The position numbers were made by a program, and so were the translations under genes. From positions 1 through 29,271 of IMG/VR virus record IMGVR_UViG_3300017783_000137: DNA of 29,271 nt; one strand, 5' to 3'. Shown here piece by piece: positions 20,518 to 29,090 of the stretch. How positions within the stretch are numbered: position 1 is the first letter of the stretch; every line of letters starts with the position of its first letter. Under the pieces are notes generated by a model. That model had not been told where the DNA came from. It worked only from the letters and a program-made list of their open reading frames with translations, and searched no databases. Source of the DNA: a virus.

Positions 20518-21909
20518 CTAACTGATCTTGTAGTAGACAGATGACTTGTCTGACTGGGAAGCAGCATACAAATACATCTCTTTCATTGCATCATCTTTCT
20601 TTGACTGAGACTTCAACCAGTCTAAAAATCTCAACCCTGACAACTTACTATACTTCCAAGACTGTTTCTGATCTGCAATGACTGCCATTGCATCCTTCTT
20701 ATTAGAAGGGAGTCCTGTAGCACGATGCTTCTGAAGCAAGGTATATATCTCATTATCCAATGTGTTTCCAGCACACTTTGACCAGTTTGCTTCTGCAGGG
20801 AGACCTTTAAATCCTGCCTGTGTTAGTAGTTGTCTAAGCACTGCACCTTGAATCTTACCCTGAGCAGCATTCTCCCCTTTCAATTCTAACTTCCAATCTC
20901 CTTTCTTATCACCACCAAAGTTTCTGGCCTGAAACTTATTAAAAGTGCCAGCACCATAGTGATAATAGACATCCATAGGGTGTGAGCTGTCACCTTTACG
21001 TCCATTATCAAAGGTTAGTGTGTATGAATGATACCCTGCTGATTCCTTTCTCTTCCTCTCTATAGGAGTGTCAGCATTTAGTAGTTTGATTGTGGGTGAT
21101 GCTCCGAGTTTCTTAAGGGAGAATCCTACAAGATCCTTGGACTTGTTTAACTCCTGCAGATAATTGTTAAGACAATCGATTGTATTTTCCTTTGCAAGTT
21201 TAGCAGCAATTGTTGATTTCTTACTCTTCTTTACTGCCCAGATGTCTGCAGGATTCCACTTGTCCTCAGTAGCAAGATTACTACCAGCCTTGACTCTCTT
21301 AAATGCTTTACTAATCTGCTCCTCAATCAATGTATCGCCACGTAGGAATTCATACTGCCCTGCACCACCTCCCAGTGTCTTCTTGATCAATGCAGCACCC
21401 TTCAAAGATGATTCTTTCCAGTCCTTTGGAAGACCTGAGATGTCATCCAACTTAACACCAGGGGCGTCAGTATACATCATTCCACACTCATAATCTTTCT
21501 CAGTGATCACTCGCAGATCTCTACACTGATAAAGCATTGCTGCATATACACACTGTGCAGACTCTACAATCTTTGTGACATCTGCACCAGCACCAGACCC
21601 ACCAGAGGGTGGTTTGATTTCAAGTCTAACTATTTTCTTACCATCGGTGCCAGCAATTATTACATCAAGCTCATTACTCTTCTTAATTACCTCAACATTG
21701 TCTCTTGCAAGAGCGTCTGCAATGTTTTCTGTTGCCTGGTCCCTCTGTGATTGAGGGACAAAAATCTTTAGTGCGATCTGCACTTTTTTATTAGACTCTT
21801 TAGTCTCTACCTTCTTTACATCAAAGGAATAGTATGCATAATTTTCGCCACCCAGTGCTTCCATTACCTTTCTAAAGGTGGCACTATTTGCCTCAGGGAC
21901 ATTAAGCAT
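20518..21909 (-). CDS. PD-(D/E)xK nuclease-like late protein
   Basis: The 463-aa protein is not assigned to a named family. Residues 80-100 read ELDVIIAGTDGKKIVRLEIK, i.e. D82 followed 15 residues later by E97-x-K99, the spacing of a PD-(D/E)xK nuclease core, then PPSGGSGAG and a helix (DVTKIVESAQCVYAAMLY). Further on there is KWNPADIWAVKK at about 216-227 and a basic, helical C-terminus. A CTAAATAG late box lies 24 bp before the ATG, so it is probably made late. Nuclease activity is inference; a virion or packaging-linked role is possible. The gene is intact. Confidence 0.7.
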   Translation of the reverse strand: MLNVPEANSATFRKVMEALGGENYAYYSFDVKKVETKESNKKVQIALKIFVPQSQRDQATENIADALARDNVEVIKKSNELDVIIAGTDGKKIVRLEIKPPSGGSGAGADVTKIVESAQCVYAAMLYQCRDLRVITEKDYECGMMYTDAPGVKLDDISGLPKDWKESSLKGAALIKKTLGGGAGQYEFLRGDTLIEEQISKAFKRVKAGSNLATEDKWNPADIWAVKKSKKSTIAAKLAKENTIDCLNNYLQELNKSKDLVGFSLKKLGASPTIKLLNADTPIERKRKESAGYHSYTLTFDNGRKGDSSHPMDVYYHYGAGTFNKFQARNFGGDKKGDWKLELKGENAAQGKIQGAVLRQLLTQAGFKGLPAEANWSKCAGNTLDNEIYTLLQKHRATGLPSNKKDAMAVIADQKQSWKYSKLSGLRFLDWLKSQSKKDDAMKEMYLYAASQSDKSSVYYKIS

Positions 21910-21917
21910 AGTAGGAC

Positions 21918-22118
21918 TTAAAATTCGTCCAAACTATTTAGATATTTCTTTTCATTCTGATATGGTTTCTCTTCCCCAGTCCACAGTTTATAACCCTGCA
22001 CTACCTCTGGCAGTAACCACTGATCCACTCGATAGCAATGCTGCCAGTTGACAGGTTGAGCACAACCAACAACTACGACAGCAAAGAATGCTCGCAAGTG
22101 GATCCAGAGGGAGATCAT
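21918..22118 (-). CDS. Small putative lipoprotein, 66 aa
   Basis: The protein begins MISLWIHLRAFFAVVVVGCA, a hydrophobic segment with a lipobox-like VVGC, and continues QPVNWQHCYRVDQWLLPEVV to a Lys/Glu-rich C-terminus. It could be an inner- or outer-membrane lipoprotein, or simply an N-terminally anchored membrane protein. A spanin-type role would fit the size but no Pro-rich linker is seen. It starts one base into the MazG stop (TAATG) and ends 8 bp before the next gene; the late box of that gene lies inside it. Confidence 0.78.
   Translation of the reverse strand: MISLWIHLRAFFAVVVVGCAQPVNWQHCYRVDQWLLPEVVQGYKLWTGEEKPYQNEKKYLNSLDEF
21934..21941 (-). promoter_or_regulatory. Late-type promoter CTAAATAG
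   Basis: CTAAATAG lies 24 bp before the ATG of the nuclease-like gene, inside the end of the lipoprotein gene. Same octamer as at 18116-18123 and 9953-9960. Confidence 0.6.
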
Positions 22119-22771
22119 TAGATATCGCCAGGGGCACGATTCTCACTGTAATTGACATCAAACATACCCTCAGGGTATCGTGCTGCCAACTTCAGAGTGT
22201 TGATGTAGATGACTTCATCCAGACGCATGTCTAAGGCAAGTGCTGCTTGTGCAACATACCACATGATGTCACCCAACTCTTTCTGGAGATGCTCTTTGTT
22301 TGCCTGGTCCCAGGGTTTGCCTTGGAATTTGATCTTCTTAACGATCTCTGCAAACTCTCCACCCTCAGCACTGATACCTGATGCTGCAGTGTCTAGACGT
22401 TGAATGTTGCATCCTTGATCATGCAACTCTTGATAACGACTCATCAAAGTATCGAAATCTTTACTAGCATTTGATGTTACTTTGTCAACGAAGGTAGTAT
22501 ACCTATCAAGATCAACTTCAAACTTTTGACTTTTGCCACCATTCTTAGCAGCTGCTGCCTTCTTCTCAGCAACCTTCTTCTTAGTCCGAGGAGCAACAAC
22601 CTTCTCGTTATCTAAGACTGCTTCAGGACTCTTAGGAGTCTCCTCTGCTACTCTCTCAGCACGTTGACGCTCGTCTTCAATCTGCTCTTGTGCCTCGCCA
22701 GAAATCTTCTCAGTCTGTTGCTCCAAGTCGTAGTTGGGATCGCCTTGGGTGGTGAAGTTGGTTTTGCTCAT
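22118..22771 (-). CDS. mazG: MazG-type nucleotide pyrophosphohydrolase
   Basis: MazG hydrolyses (d)NTPs or alarmones to monophosphates and may keep nucleotide pools favourable during infection. The domain lies in residues about 85-217, with EGGEFAEIVKKIKF (E136, E139) and KELGDIMWYVAQ (E165, D168), the four metal-binding acids of the all-alpha NTP-PPase fold. The first 80 residues are a charged extension rich in Glu, Lys and Ala, not part of the fold. It overlaps gp41 by ATGA, placing nucleotide metabolism with replication. Confidence 0.92.
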   Translation of the reverse strand: MSKTNFTTQGDPNYDLEQQTEKISGEAQEQIEDERQRAERVAEETPKSPEAVLDNEKVVAPRTKKKVAEKKAAAAKNGGKSQKFEVDLDRYTTFVDKVTSNASKDFDTLMSRYQELHDQGCNIQRLDTAASGISAEGGEFAEIVKKIKFQGKPWDQANKEHLQKELGDIMWYVAQAALALDMRLDEVIYINTLKLAARYPEGMFDVNYSENRAPGDI

Positions 22772-24138
22772 ACTTTAAATCCTTCAAATTGTTTTTTGGT
22801 GTTGGTCTCTGGTGCGATGTCGCCTGCGTCGATGATGTCATCTTGTGCAGACTGATCACAATCATACAGTCTCATCTTCGCTCTGTCAATTCCGATGACA
22901 AATCGCTTGAAGACTGTTGGATCATTATATCTGTTTTTGAGTTGCTTGACCATGATCTGACCCAGTTGCTCCATGTCCTCTGTGGAAATAAGCGCGAACA
23001 TAAGATCAGCAGTAGCAGGCAATCCAAAAGACTCTGAAGTGTCAGTAATGTCCACGTCGGAATTTCCATATCCTGATCTCGTAGTTTGGGTGGCAGAAAC
23101 GATAGGCACATTATGCTCAGCGGCGAGTCCACGCAACTCTTCAGCAATGGCTTTAACATATGTATAGGAGTTGACAATCGTGCCCTTGTAACGTGAGGAA
23201 GCACAGATATTCAGGTAGTCAATGAAGATGATATCAGGATGGAATCCTTTCTTCAGAGACAACTCACCGAGCAATGCCTTGAAGTGTCCGTTGTGAGCAG
23301 ACGCTGTAGGATACTCTTTGATAACAAGACGACCTGATGTCTTCTCCTTCAGTTTCTCAACTTTAGAGATGTATTTACTCTTGGTTAGAAGAGGATCACT
23401 CAGTTGTTGGATTGGTATGTCGAGGAGGTTTGCGTCAATTCGTTCAGCAATCTTCTCCTCTGCCATTTCAAGTGTAATATAGAGTACGTTTTTGCCTTGC
23501 AGGAGGCAGGCACTAGCCATATGGCACATGAATAGACTTTTCCCGACACCCGTTCCAGCAAGAGCGATGTTGAGAGTCTTATTAGGGAGACCACCTTTGG
23601 TGATTTTGTTAAAATAGTCGAGATCAAAGGGAATCTTCTCCTCTTTACGGTGGTAAAAGTCATAGCGGTCTTCAGCATCTTTGGTATAGTCGTGTCCAAC
23701 ATGGTCGTCAAAACAAACACCGAGTGCTTCTGACATAATCGAAGGAATAGAATCCTTCGTACGTGTTTGATCCTGTCCGTCAGCAATCTTTACTGACTCC
23801 ATAAGAGCAATGTACACTGCCCTCTCCTTACACCACTTCTCAGTAGTAGCAAGTAACCACTCATCATTATATTGATCGCGATCAAGATTGTCTAAGAAAG
23901 ATTCAATCTCTTTGTAGACATCCTCGGTGATGTCACGTCGCTTTTCAATCTCAATTTTGAGAGCAGTAGGTTCTGGATTTACATCGTATTCATCAATGTA
24001 GTCATTGATCGTGCTAAACAAAACACGATTGGTAAACATGTCAAAGTATTCATCTTTGATGAATGGCAACACTTTCCTGCAGTAGTCTTCATTAAGAATG
24101 ATCTTACTGAGGGCAACGTTTTCAATTTGTAGACTCAT
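22768..24138 (-). CDS. 41: T4 gp41-like replicative DNA helicase
   Basis: The hexameric DnaB-type helicase unwinds DNA at the phage fork and partners with gp61 primase. The 456-aa protein has Walker A AGTGVGKS at residues 194-201, Walker B with IIFIDYLNI, SATQTTRSGYG as the Gln sensor, and a C-terminal DnaB-like RecA domain. The N-terminal half is the helical scaffold. Length is close to T4 gp41 (475 aa). It starts one base into the stop of the following 2OG gene and overlaps mazG by ATGA. Confidence 0.96.
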   Translation of the reverse strand: MSLQIENVALSKIILNEDYCRKVLPFIKDEYFDMFTNRVLFSTINDYIDEYDVNPEPTALKIEIEKRRDITEDVYKEIESFLDNLDRDQYNDEWLLATTEKWCKERAVYIALMESVKIADGQDQTRTKDSIPSIMSEALGVCFDDHVGHDYTKDAEDRYDFYHRKEEKIPFDLDYFNKITKGGLPNKTLNIALAGTGVGKSLFMCHMASACLLQGKNVLYITLEMAEEKIAERIDANLLDIPIQQLSDPLLTKSKYISKVEKLKEKTSGRLVIKEYPTASAHNGHFKALLGELSLKKGFHPDIIFIDYLNICASSRYKGTIVNSYTYVKAIAEELRGLAAEHNVPIVSATQTTRSGYGNSDVDITDTSESFGLPATADLMFALISTEDMEQLGQIMVKQLKNRYNDPTVFKRFVIGIDRAKMRLYDCDQSAQDDIIDAGDIAPETNTKKQFEGFKV

Positions 24139-24701
24139 TATTGATAGTGTAAGTAAGTGGTCAATTCATACTTGTCTTGGTTGACAGGAGCATTGTCCTG
24201 GTATGGGAAGGTCCAACCAGGAGGATATACTACCACATCTCCCTGCCCAGGTCTAATCTTTAGGTCCAGTTGGGGAAACTCCATCTCACCACCCTCCTCA
24301 ACATCGTTAAGGAAGATCTTATAAGCAAGAAACCGTCGTGCTGAATCAACATCACCGACATCAATATGCAAAGCGAATGAGTCATTCGTCTCAGCAATAT
24401 ATTTATTCATTTTAATCTGCTCAAGATTATTCTTTTGTGCCCAAAACTTTTCACAGTCCATGGCTCGCATATACTCTTGAGCAGACCACTGAATGACACT
24501 GATGATCTGGTTTTGAATTGCTCCCCACTCATGGTCACCATTGTCAGACTCATGAGAGAGATTAATCACATTAAACTGTGGCACTCCTTTGTCCCATCGG
24601 ACTTGTTGATCACTATTAGTGTCAAACTTAAGTATGGCATTCTTGCATACATTAGGATCTAGTGCTTTTTCATAGATCCTAATCCAATCACTATGATCCA
24701 T
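24138..24701 (-). CDS. 2OG-Fe(II) oxygenase-like protein lacking the distal His
   Basis: The 187-aa protein has the prolyl-4-hydroxylase-like layout: ALHIDVGD with H112-x-D114, [14 protein letters not shown], then [20 protein letters not shown] and DKYELTTYL with a Lys for 2-oxoglutarate. In related proteins the segment after WTFP holds the distal His iron ligand; here Tyr167 takes that place and no His occurs until the last residues. It may be inactive or have an altered centre. The ATG at 24701 is chosen because AGGAG lies 7 nt upstream; it overlaps uvsX by 11 nt. Placed between uvsX and gp41, it may act with replication. Confidence 0.78.
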   Translation of the reverse strand: MDHSDWIRIYEKALDPNVCKNAILKFDTNSDQQVRWDKGVPQFNVINLSHESDNGDHEWGAIQNQIISVIQWSAQEYMRAMDCEKFWAQKNNLEQIKMNKYIAETNDSFALHIDVGDVDSARRFLAYKIFLNDVEEGGEMEFPQLDLKIRPGQGDVVVYPPGWTFPYQDNAPVNQDKYELTTYLHYQ

Positions 24702-25704
24702 AGGAAAACTCCTTTGCTGCTGCTTCATCAAGTGCTTGCATTACTTCTGGAGTGAAATACTTCTCAGGATCTTGGAGAATAACCTTAGGATAAACAGAAG
24801 ACTCACCCATCTTAACCCTGTTGCCAACCCGCTGGAAGACTCCATGCTTCTCACCCAATTCCAGTAGTCCGAAATAGCGGTCAAGTCCACGCTCGTCATA
24901 AAATAGTCGTGTCTCAACTACAGTATTCTCCTTACTCATACGTGACTTAGCAGTCTTTGCCTTGATAATGTTTCCAATGACATCTTTGCCATCCTTCTCC
25001 TTCTTCTTGGAGAGATAGATGATGGTAGAGGCGGCATACTTGAGACCACTACCTCCTCCCATTTCTTTAGTTGGCACATAAGCTCCGACAACATCATAGG
25101 TGTGATTGGTTACGATCATTGGGACGTTTGCTTTACCGAGTTTGAGGGTCAGCACACGGAAGATGGACTTGACAACTTGGGCACGGGTCATATCCCGTGT
25201 CTCTTTCCCTGCCTCAGAGTCTTCAATCTCTTTGGTGGTCGAGAGCATCCCCAATGAGTCTAGCACAAACATCAGAGGTTTGCGGGTCTCTTCAGATTGT
25301 TGTAAGTATTTGTCCAGAATCTTGATGGCCTGCAGACGAAACTCCTGCACTGTGGTGACAGGGACAATGACCATACGGCGTGAGTCAATCTTGCGAGACT
25401 CGATCATGCCTTTACTGATAGCAGACTCAGACTCAAAGTAGATCACACCTGCATCAGGGTCAGTGTCAAGGAAGTGTTTAACAATACCAAGGCAATAGAA
25501 AGTCTTACCAGTGGATGACTCACCAGCAATGGCAGTGATCTTGTTTGATGGAATACCACCGAAAATAGATCCTGATACCAGTGCATTGAAGATGTAACTA
25601 CCAGTATCAATGAAGTTTGTAGTGTCACCCGCTGATACACCATCACTGACCAGACCAGCGTATTCATTATCAATTTCATTTACAATGTCTTGTAAAAAAT
25701 TCAT
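24691..25704 (-). CDS. uvsX: UvsX, RecA-like recombinase
   Basis: UvsX coats ssDNA and drives strand exchange for recombination-dependent replication. The 337-aa protein has Walker A GESSTGKT at residues 61-68, FESESA, Walker B with [11 protein letters not shown], and [20 protein letters not shown] of the DNA-binding loop region. The ATG at 25704 is chosen: it makes an ATGA overlap with the gp43 stop, and the longer frame starts at TTG. It is shorter than T4 UvsX (about 390 aa), as usual in cyanophages. Identification is firm. Confidence 0.95.
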   Translation of the reverse strand: MNFLQDIVNEIDNEYAGLVSDGVSAGDTTNFIDTGSYIFNALVSGSIFGGIPSNKITAIAGESSTGKTFYCLGIVKHFLDTDPDAGVIYFESESAISKGMIESRKIDSRRMVIVPVTTVQEFRLQAIKILDKYLQQSEETRKPLMFVLDSLGMLSTTKEIEDSEAGKETRDMTRAQVVKSIFRVLTLKLGKANVPMIVTNHTYDVVGAYVPTKEMGGGSGLKYAASTIIYLSKKKEKDGKDVIGNIIKAKTAKSRMSKENTVVETRLFYDERGLDRYFGLLELGEKHGVFQRVGNRVKMGESSVYPKVILQDPEKYFTPEVMQALDEAAAKEFSYGS

Positions 25705-28208
25705 GACCAAAGTGCCTCTAATGTGTTTATTTTCTCAGGTTTCCAACCAATCGTATCTAGAATAACAGTCAAAGGGTCAAGGAAACTCTTTTTAAACTGT
25801 AAGTCATAGTCAATACTTTTGTCAAGACCAAACTCGGTTGGGAGAGTCTGGAAGAATGAGATTACATTCTCATTAATTTTGTTAGGTGTCCTCAGCATCA
25901 CGTATTTAATCTTCTCACCCTCTTGAATGAGTGGATACTTGTGTGCTAGTTTTCTCTTCTTGACATAGAAGTTATACAACAGTGCTCCTCGCACATGCAT
26001 AGGACATCCCTTGCCATAAATGGTAGCAGGAGAAGAATTCTTTGCTACATTATTGCACCCACGGGGGAAAGCAATCTCCTCAACAGGCATATTCTCAAAG
26101 CGATTACGGAAGTCAGCGATAAACTTTTGCAATTCATCTTCTGTCCCATTCATAATTACCTTTAGAGCGTCCTTAATGGCGGTCCTACAGGGTGCTGGTG
26201 TGGAAGATTTGACTGCCTCAATACCGTTGATCTTTAGTTTAGGAGTCTTGTAACGGACACCCTCACTATCAAATACATTGAGGATGTATCGTTTCTTAGC
26301 AGTCCAGATGCCACGGTTAGCGATATTCTCTCGCTTCATAAACATCTTCTGGTCGTAGGCGTTTACATAGGTCGCCAACGTTTCATAAGAATCTCCAATA
26401 TACTTCTCAAATTCCACTTCACACACCTTGTTAAGGAACCTAACAATACTCTCATCGCTCTTCTCTCTGCCTTGGAATACCTTGTCAACAAAAGGACCCA
26501 GATTGAGATAGATGGAATCAGTATCAGCAGCAATAACGTAGTCAACATCAGTAGTCCTCAAGATTTTATTAAGGTAAGTATTCATTTTGTTTTGTATCCA
26601 TCGGATACTTACCTGCCCCGATAGAGTAATCGCTTCAGCATTTGCCAGAGAGTAGTATCGGAAGTATTGGTTTCCGATGGCACCATAGGCGCTGTTGAGT
26701 TGGATCTTTCTTGCCATTTGGATGTTGTTGAATTTTGACACATCCTTTTGTAATGCCAAGGTTTCTGCAGGTGTGGTGGCATTCTCAAGATCTTGCTTAG
26801 CGGCAAGCATTCTCTTCTTGTATATGGTCCTTTCATCGTAGATCCTCTGCATCATTTGTGGAAGGAATCCAAGTGTATCCTTACGATACTGAGCACCGTT
26901 AGCACACACACAACCATCCCCATCGAATACTATTTCCTGATTAAGTATCTTATCAACGGTAACCGTGGGGTGTCGCTCATCCAAGAGTGTCTCGGGTGAG
27001 ATGTTGTACTGCATAATGAGATGAGGATACAGAGAGTTGAGATCGAAAGACACCACCCAATCATAACTTCCTGGAATCGGCTCCTTGACATAAGCACCTG
27101 CATACTTATCATCCTTCTTAGTAGTTATACGTGGGGGCACCACAATGTTACGACCCTTAAGGTCATTGTAGATTAGGGTGTCCCACATACGGACCTGAGA
27201 ATATACATCATCAAGGTTTACCTTAGCGTCATACGCCATGGTAACTGCCAACTCGATTAGTTTCATCTTATCTTCCAGCATGTCAACCAGGTTAACATCA
27301 TGGATGTTATATTCCACGAAGCGTTGCCAGTCAGACGTGTAGAAGTCCTTGAAGTTTTCAAACTGAGAGTGATCCAACTTCTTATCACCCAACTCAACCA
27401 TAGCAATATGGTCTAGGCGATAGGATTCCTGGTTAGTGTAAGTGAATTTCTTATAGAGATCGAGATAATCAAGGATCGCTACACCAGTTATCTCATACGC
27501 TATATTGGTGCGTCCCATCATCTTGATCTCTCTGTCAATTACCCTATTCCAGGGAGACAAAGACTTCTTCCACTTCTCACCTAGCACCCTCTCGATACGA
27601 CGACAGATATAAGGGATGTCATACAGATTATTATTCCACCCAGTAATGATGTCTGGAGTATTCTCCGTCCACCACTTGTGGAAATTCTGTAGCATCTCCT
27701 GCTCTGTCCAGAATACACGATACTCAACGTCCTTAGGTGTGACAAACTCTCTAGTCCCCCATGTGATTGTCTCCTTGGTGTTGAAGTTTTTCATTGTGAT
27801 GCATAGCATTTCTTCCTGTGATGCTTCCACATCAGGGAATCCATTCTCACATGCCACCTCAATATCAATTGTCCAGATCTGCATCTGGGACATGTCATAA
27901 TCAATCTCACCAGTGTATTTCTGAGCGATGTGCTGGTAAACAAACCGCTCGTATCCATGCACCTCTAGACCTACAGCACCCTCATACTGCTTAATAAACT
28001 CTCGTGCTTCTCTAGCACCATCAAACTGCTTGGGGAAAGCATTTCGATTGTCGAGAGTCTTATACTTGGATTTCTTTTGTTGGGCCTGTGGGACCAGAAA
28101 CAAGAAAGGGCGAGACTTCTCTCGATACTGCACACGTTCACCGTGCTCGTATCCACGAAAGAGAATGTCATCGCCCAATAAGCATATGCTGGTATAGAAA
28201 TTACTCAT
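25701..28208 (-). CDS. 43: T4 gp43-like family B DNA polymerase
   Basis: This is the replicative polymerase with 3'-5' proofreading. The 835-aa protein shows Exo I WTIDIEVA, Exo II with [12 protein letters not shown], Exo III with [10 protein letters not shown], motif [15 protein letters not shown], motif [15 protein letters not shown], and motif [10 protein letters not shown] with the catalytic Asp pair. All active-site acids are present, and the gene is not split. It is slightly shorter than T4 gp43 (898 aa). Its start overlaps the preceding gene by 8 nt and its end overlaps uvsX by ATGA, so it forms a chain with the Sm-like genes and uvsX. Confidence 0.98.
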   Translation of the reverse strand: MSNFYTSICLLGDDILFRGYEHGERVQYREKSRPFLFLVPQAQQKKSKYKTLDNRNAFPKQFDGAREAREFIKQYEGAVGLEVHGYERFVYQHIAQKYTGEIDYDMSQMQIWTIDIEVACENGFPDVEASQEEMLCITMKNFNTKETITWGTREFVTPKDVEYRVFWTEQEMLQNFHKWWTENTPDIITGWNNNLYDIPYICRRIERVLGEKWKKSLSPWNRVIDREIKMMGRTNIAYEITGVAILDYLDLYKKFTYTNQESYRLDHIAMVELGDKKLDHSQFENFKDFYTSDWQRFVEYNIHDVNLVDMLEDKMKLIELAVTMAYDAKVNLDDVYSQVRMWDTLIYNDLKGRNIVVPPRITTKKDDKYAGAYVKEPIPGSYDWVVSFDLNSLYPHLIMQYNISPETLLDERHPTVTVDKILNQEIVFDGDGCVCANGAQYRKDTLGFLPQMMQRIYDERTIYKKRMLAAKQDLENATTPAETLALQKDVSKFNNIQMARKIQLNSAYGAIGNQYFRYYSLANAEAITLSGQVSIRWIQNKMNTYLNKILRTTDVDYVIAADTDSIYLNLGPFVDKVFQGREKSDESIVRFLNKVCEVEFEKYIGDSYETLATYVNAYDQKMFMKRENIANRGIWTAKKRYILNVFDSEGVRYKTPKLKINGIEAVKSSTPAPCRTAIKDALKVIMNGTEDELQKFIADFRNRFENMPVEEIAFPRGCNNVAKNSSPATIYGKGCPMHVRGALLYNFYVKKRKLAHKYPLIQEGEKIKYVMLRTPNKINENVISFFQTLPTEFGLDKSIDYDLQFKKSFLDPLTVILDTIGWKPEKINTLEALWS

Positions 28209-28446
28209 TAATTGCTTTCTTGTGTGCCGCGAGGACTGAGGGTGACGGGTCCATCATAGTCATAACATCGGTGGATGTCAAGAAAACGTATCGTTGTGTT
28301 GTGTGAAGTGGATAGACCTCCATCTCTCCGTCTGGGGTGACCTGGAAGACATCTTCAACTAGGAGACTAGGTTCCTCATCCATCTCTTGGATGTTACCAA
28401 CCAGATAGGTGTCTGGTGAATGCTTAAGAATAATAATTTTGATCAT
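28201..28446 (-). CDS. Small Sm-like barrel candidate, 81 aa
   Basis: The protein reads MIKIIILKHSPDTYLVGNIQ, then EMDEEPSLLVEDVFQVTPDG and EMEVYPLHTTQRYVFLTSTD. The pattern of a short strand, YLVGxI, a further strand and PLHTT...I resembles an Sm/Hfq-like small barrel; the next upstream gene has the same layout. It overlaps that gene by ATGA and gp43 by 8 nt. RNA or ssDNA binding near the polymerase would fit, but no catalytic or binding residue is certain. Confidence 0.75.
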   Translation of the reverse strand: MIKIIILKHSPDTYLVGNIQEMDEEPSLLVEDVFQVTPDGEMEVYPLHTTQRYVFLTSTDVMTMMDPSPSVLAAHKKAINE

Positions 28447-28835
28447 AATTCTCTCGCACTATTATCTTCTTCATCGAAGTAGACAGACATACCTGCAGGT
28501 TTATGTTTACCTAAGATCTTGTAGTAACTCTCTTCGATATTTTCATGGGGATCTCCAATAGAGACAACCGATACAACCGAAACAATACTGTTACCGACTG
28601 TTAGTGGTGACCATGGAAATAATTTGACCTGCACATTAGACAGATCCATTTCATCTGGGGCAGTCTCTTCACCTTGGAATTCAAACATCTGGTCTGCTGG
28701 TTGCTCCAACACCACAGAATATGGTTGAGTGAATTGGTAGGCAAGAGGCACAGCAGACTCATCGCTAGCACGTACTTCTTTTACGTCAGCGATTACGTCC
28801 TCCCCGCTTTGCATTCTTACGACCTTTACGCTCAT
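28443..28835 (-). CDS. Sm-like barrel candidate, 130 aa
   Basis: The N-terminus SVKVVRMQSGEDVIADVKEV looks like strands 1 and 2 of an Sm-like barrel (xGExVIAxV), followed by a loop and FTQPYSVVLEQPA, and then KLFPWSPLTVGNSIVSVVSV as a further strand pair. The C-terminus is acidic (YFDEEDNSAREL). A similar arrangement in marine phage proteins suggests a small nucleic-acid-binding module. It overlaps the 81-aa gene by ATGA and the 80-aa gene by 50 bp. Function not established. Confidence 0.77.
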   Translation of the reverse strand: MSVKVVRMQSGEDVIADVKEVRASDESAVPLAYQFTQPYSVVLEQPADQMFEFQGEETAPDEMDLSNVQVKLFPWSPLTVGNSIVSVVSVVSIGDPHENIEESYYKILGKHKPAGMSVYFDEEDNSAREL

Positions 28836-29028
28836 AGTTCTTCTCCATTAAATTTTCATAGGTGTACTTTACCATATCGGTAAAGGCACGTCTAGCATTG
28901 ATGTTTTTTTCTTCTGCCAGAATGTGGACATATTGCATAAACATGTCCATCTCTTCAGGTGGAATGTCTAGGGTAAGAGTCTCACTCTTTTCTGCGTATG
29001 CTGGACACAGATTTACATACATGTTCAT
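28786..29028 (-). CDS. Hypothetical protein, 80 aa
   Basis: The protein reads MNMYVNLCPAYAEKSETLTL, then DIPPEEMDMFMQYVHILAEE and a long helix, and ends in a very basic tail KGRKNAKRGGRNR. The tail lies in the 50 bp shared with the following gene, so it may be under double constraint. Nucleic-acid binding is suggested by the tail only. The gene begins 13 bp after the hairpin and U-tract at 29042-29066. Confidence 0.76.
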   Translation of the reverse strand: MNMYVNLCPAYAEKSETLTLDIPPEEMDMFMQYVHILAEEKNINARRAFTDMVKYTYENLMEKNYERKGRKNAKRGGRNR

Positions 29029-29041
29029 AAGTTACCTCAAA

Positions 29042-29066
29042 CAAAAAGAGACCTCGTAAGGTCTCT
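29042..29066 (-). terminator. Intrinsic terminator at the right end
   Basis: On the minus strand AGAGACCT-TACG-AGGTCTCT (29066-29047) is an 8-bp stem with a 4-nt loop followed by TTTTTG. It ends the partial gene at 29091-29271 and separates it from the replication block. Confidence 0.92.
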
Positions 29067-29090
29067 TCGGTTGTGAATTATATAGGTTGA

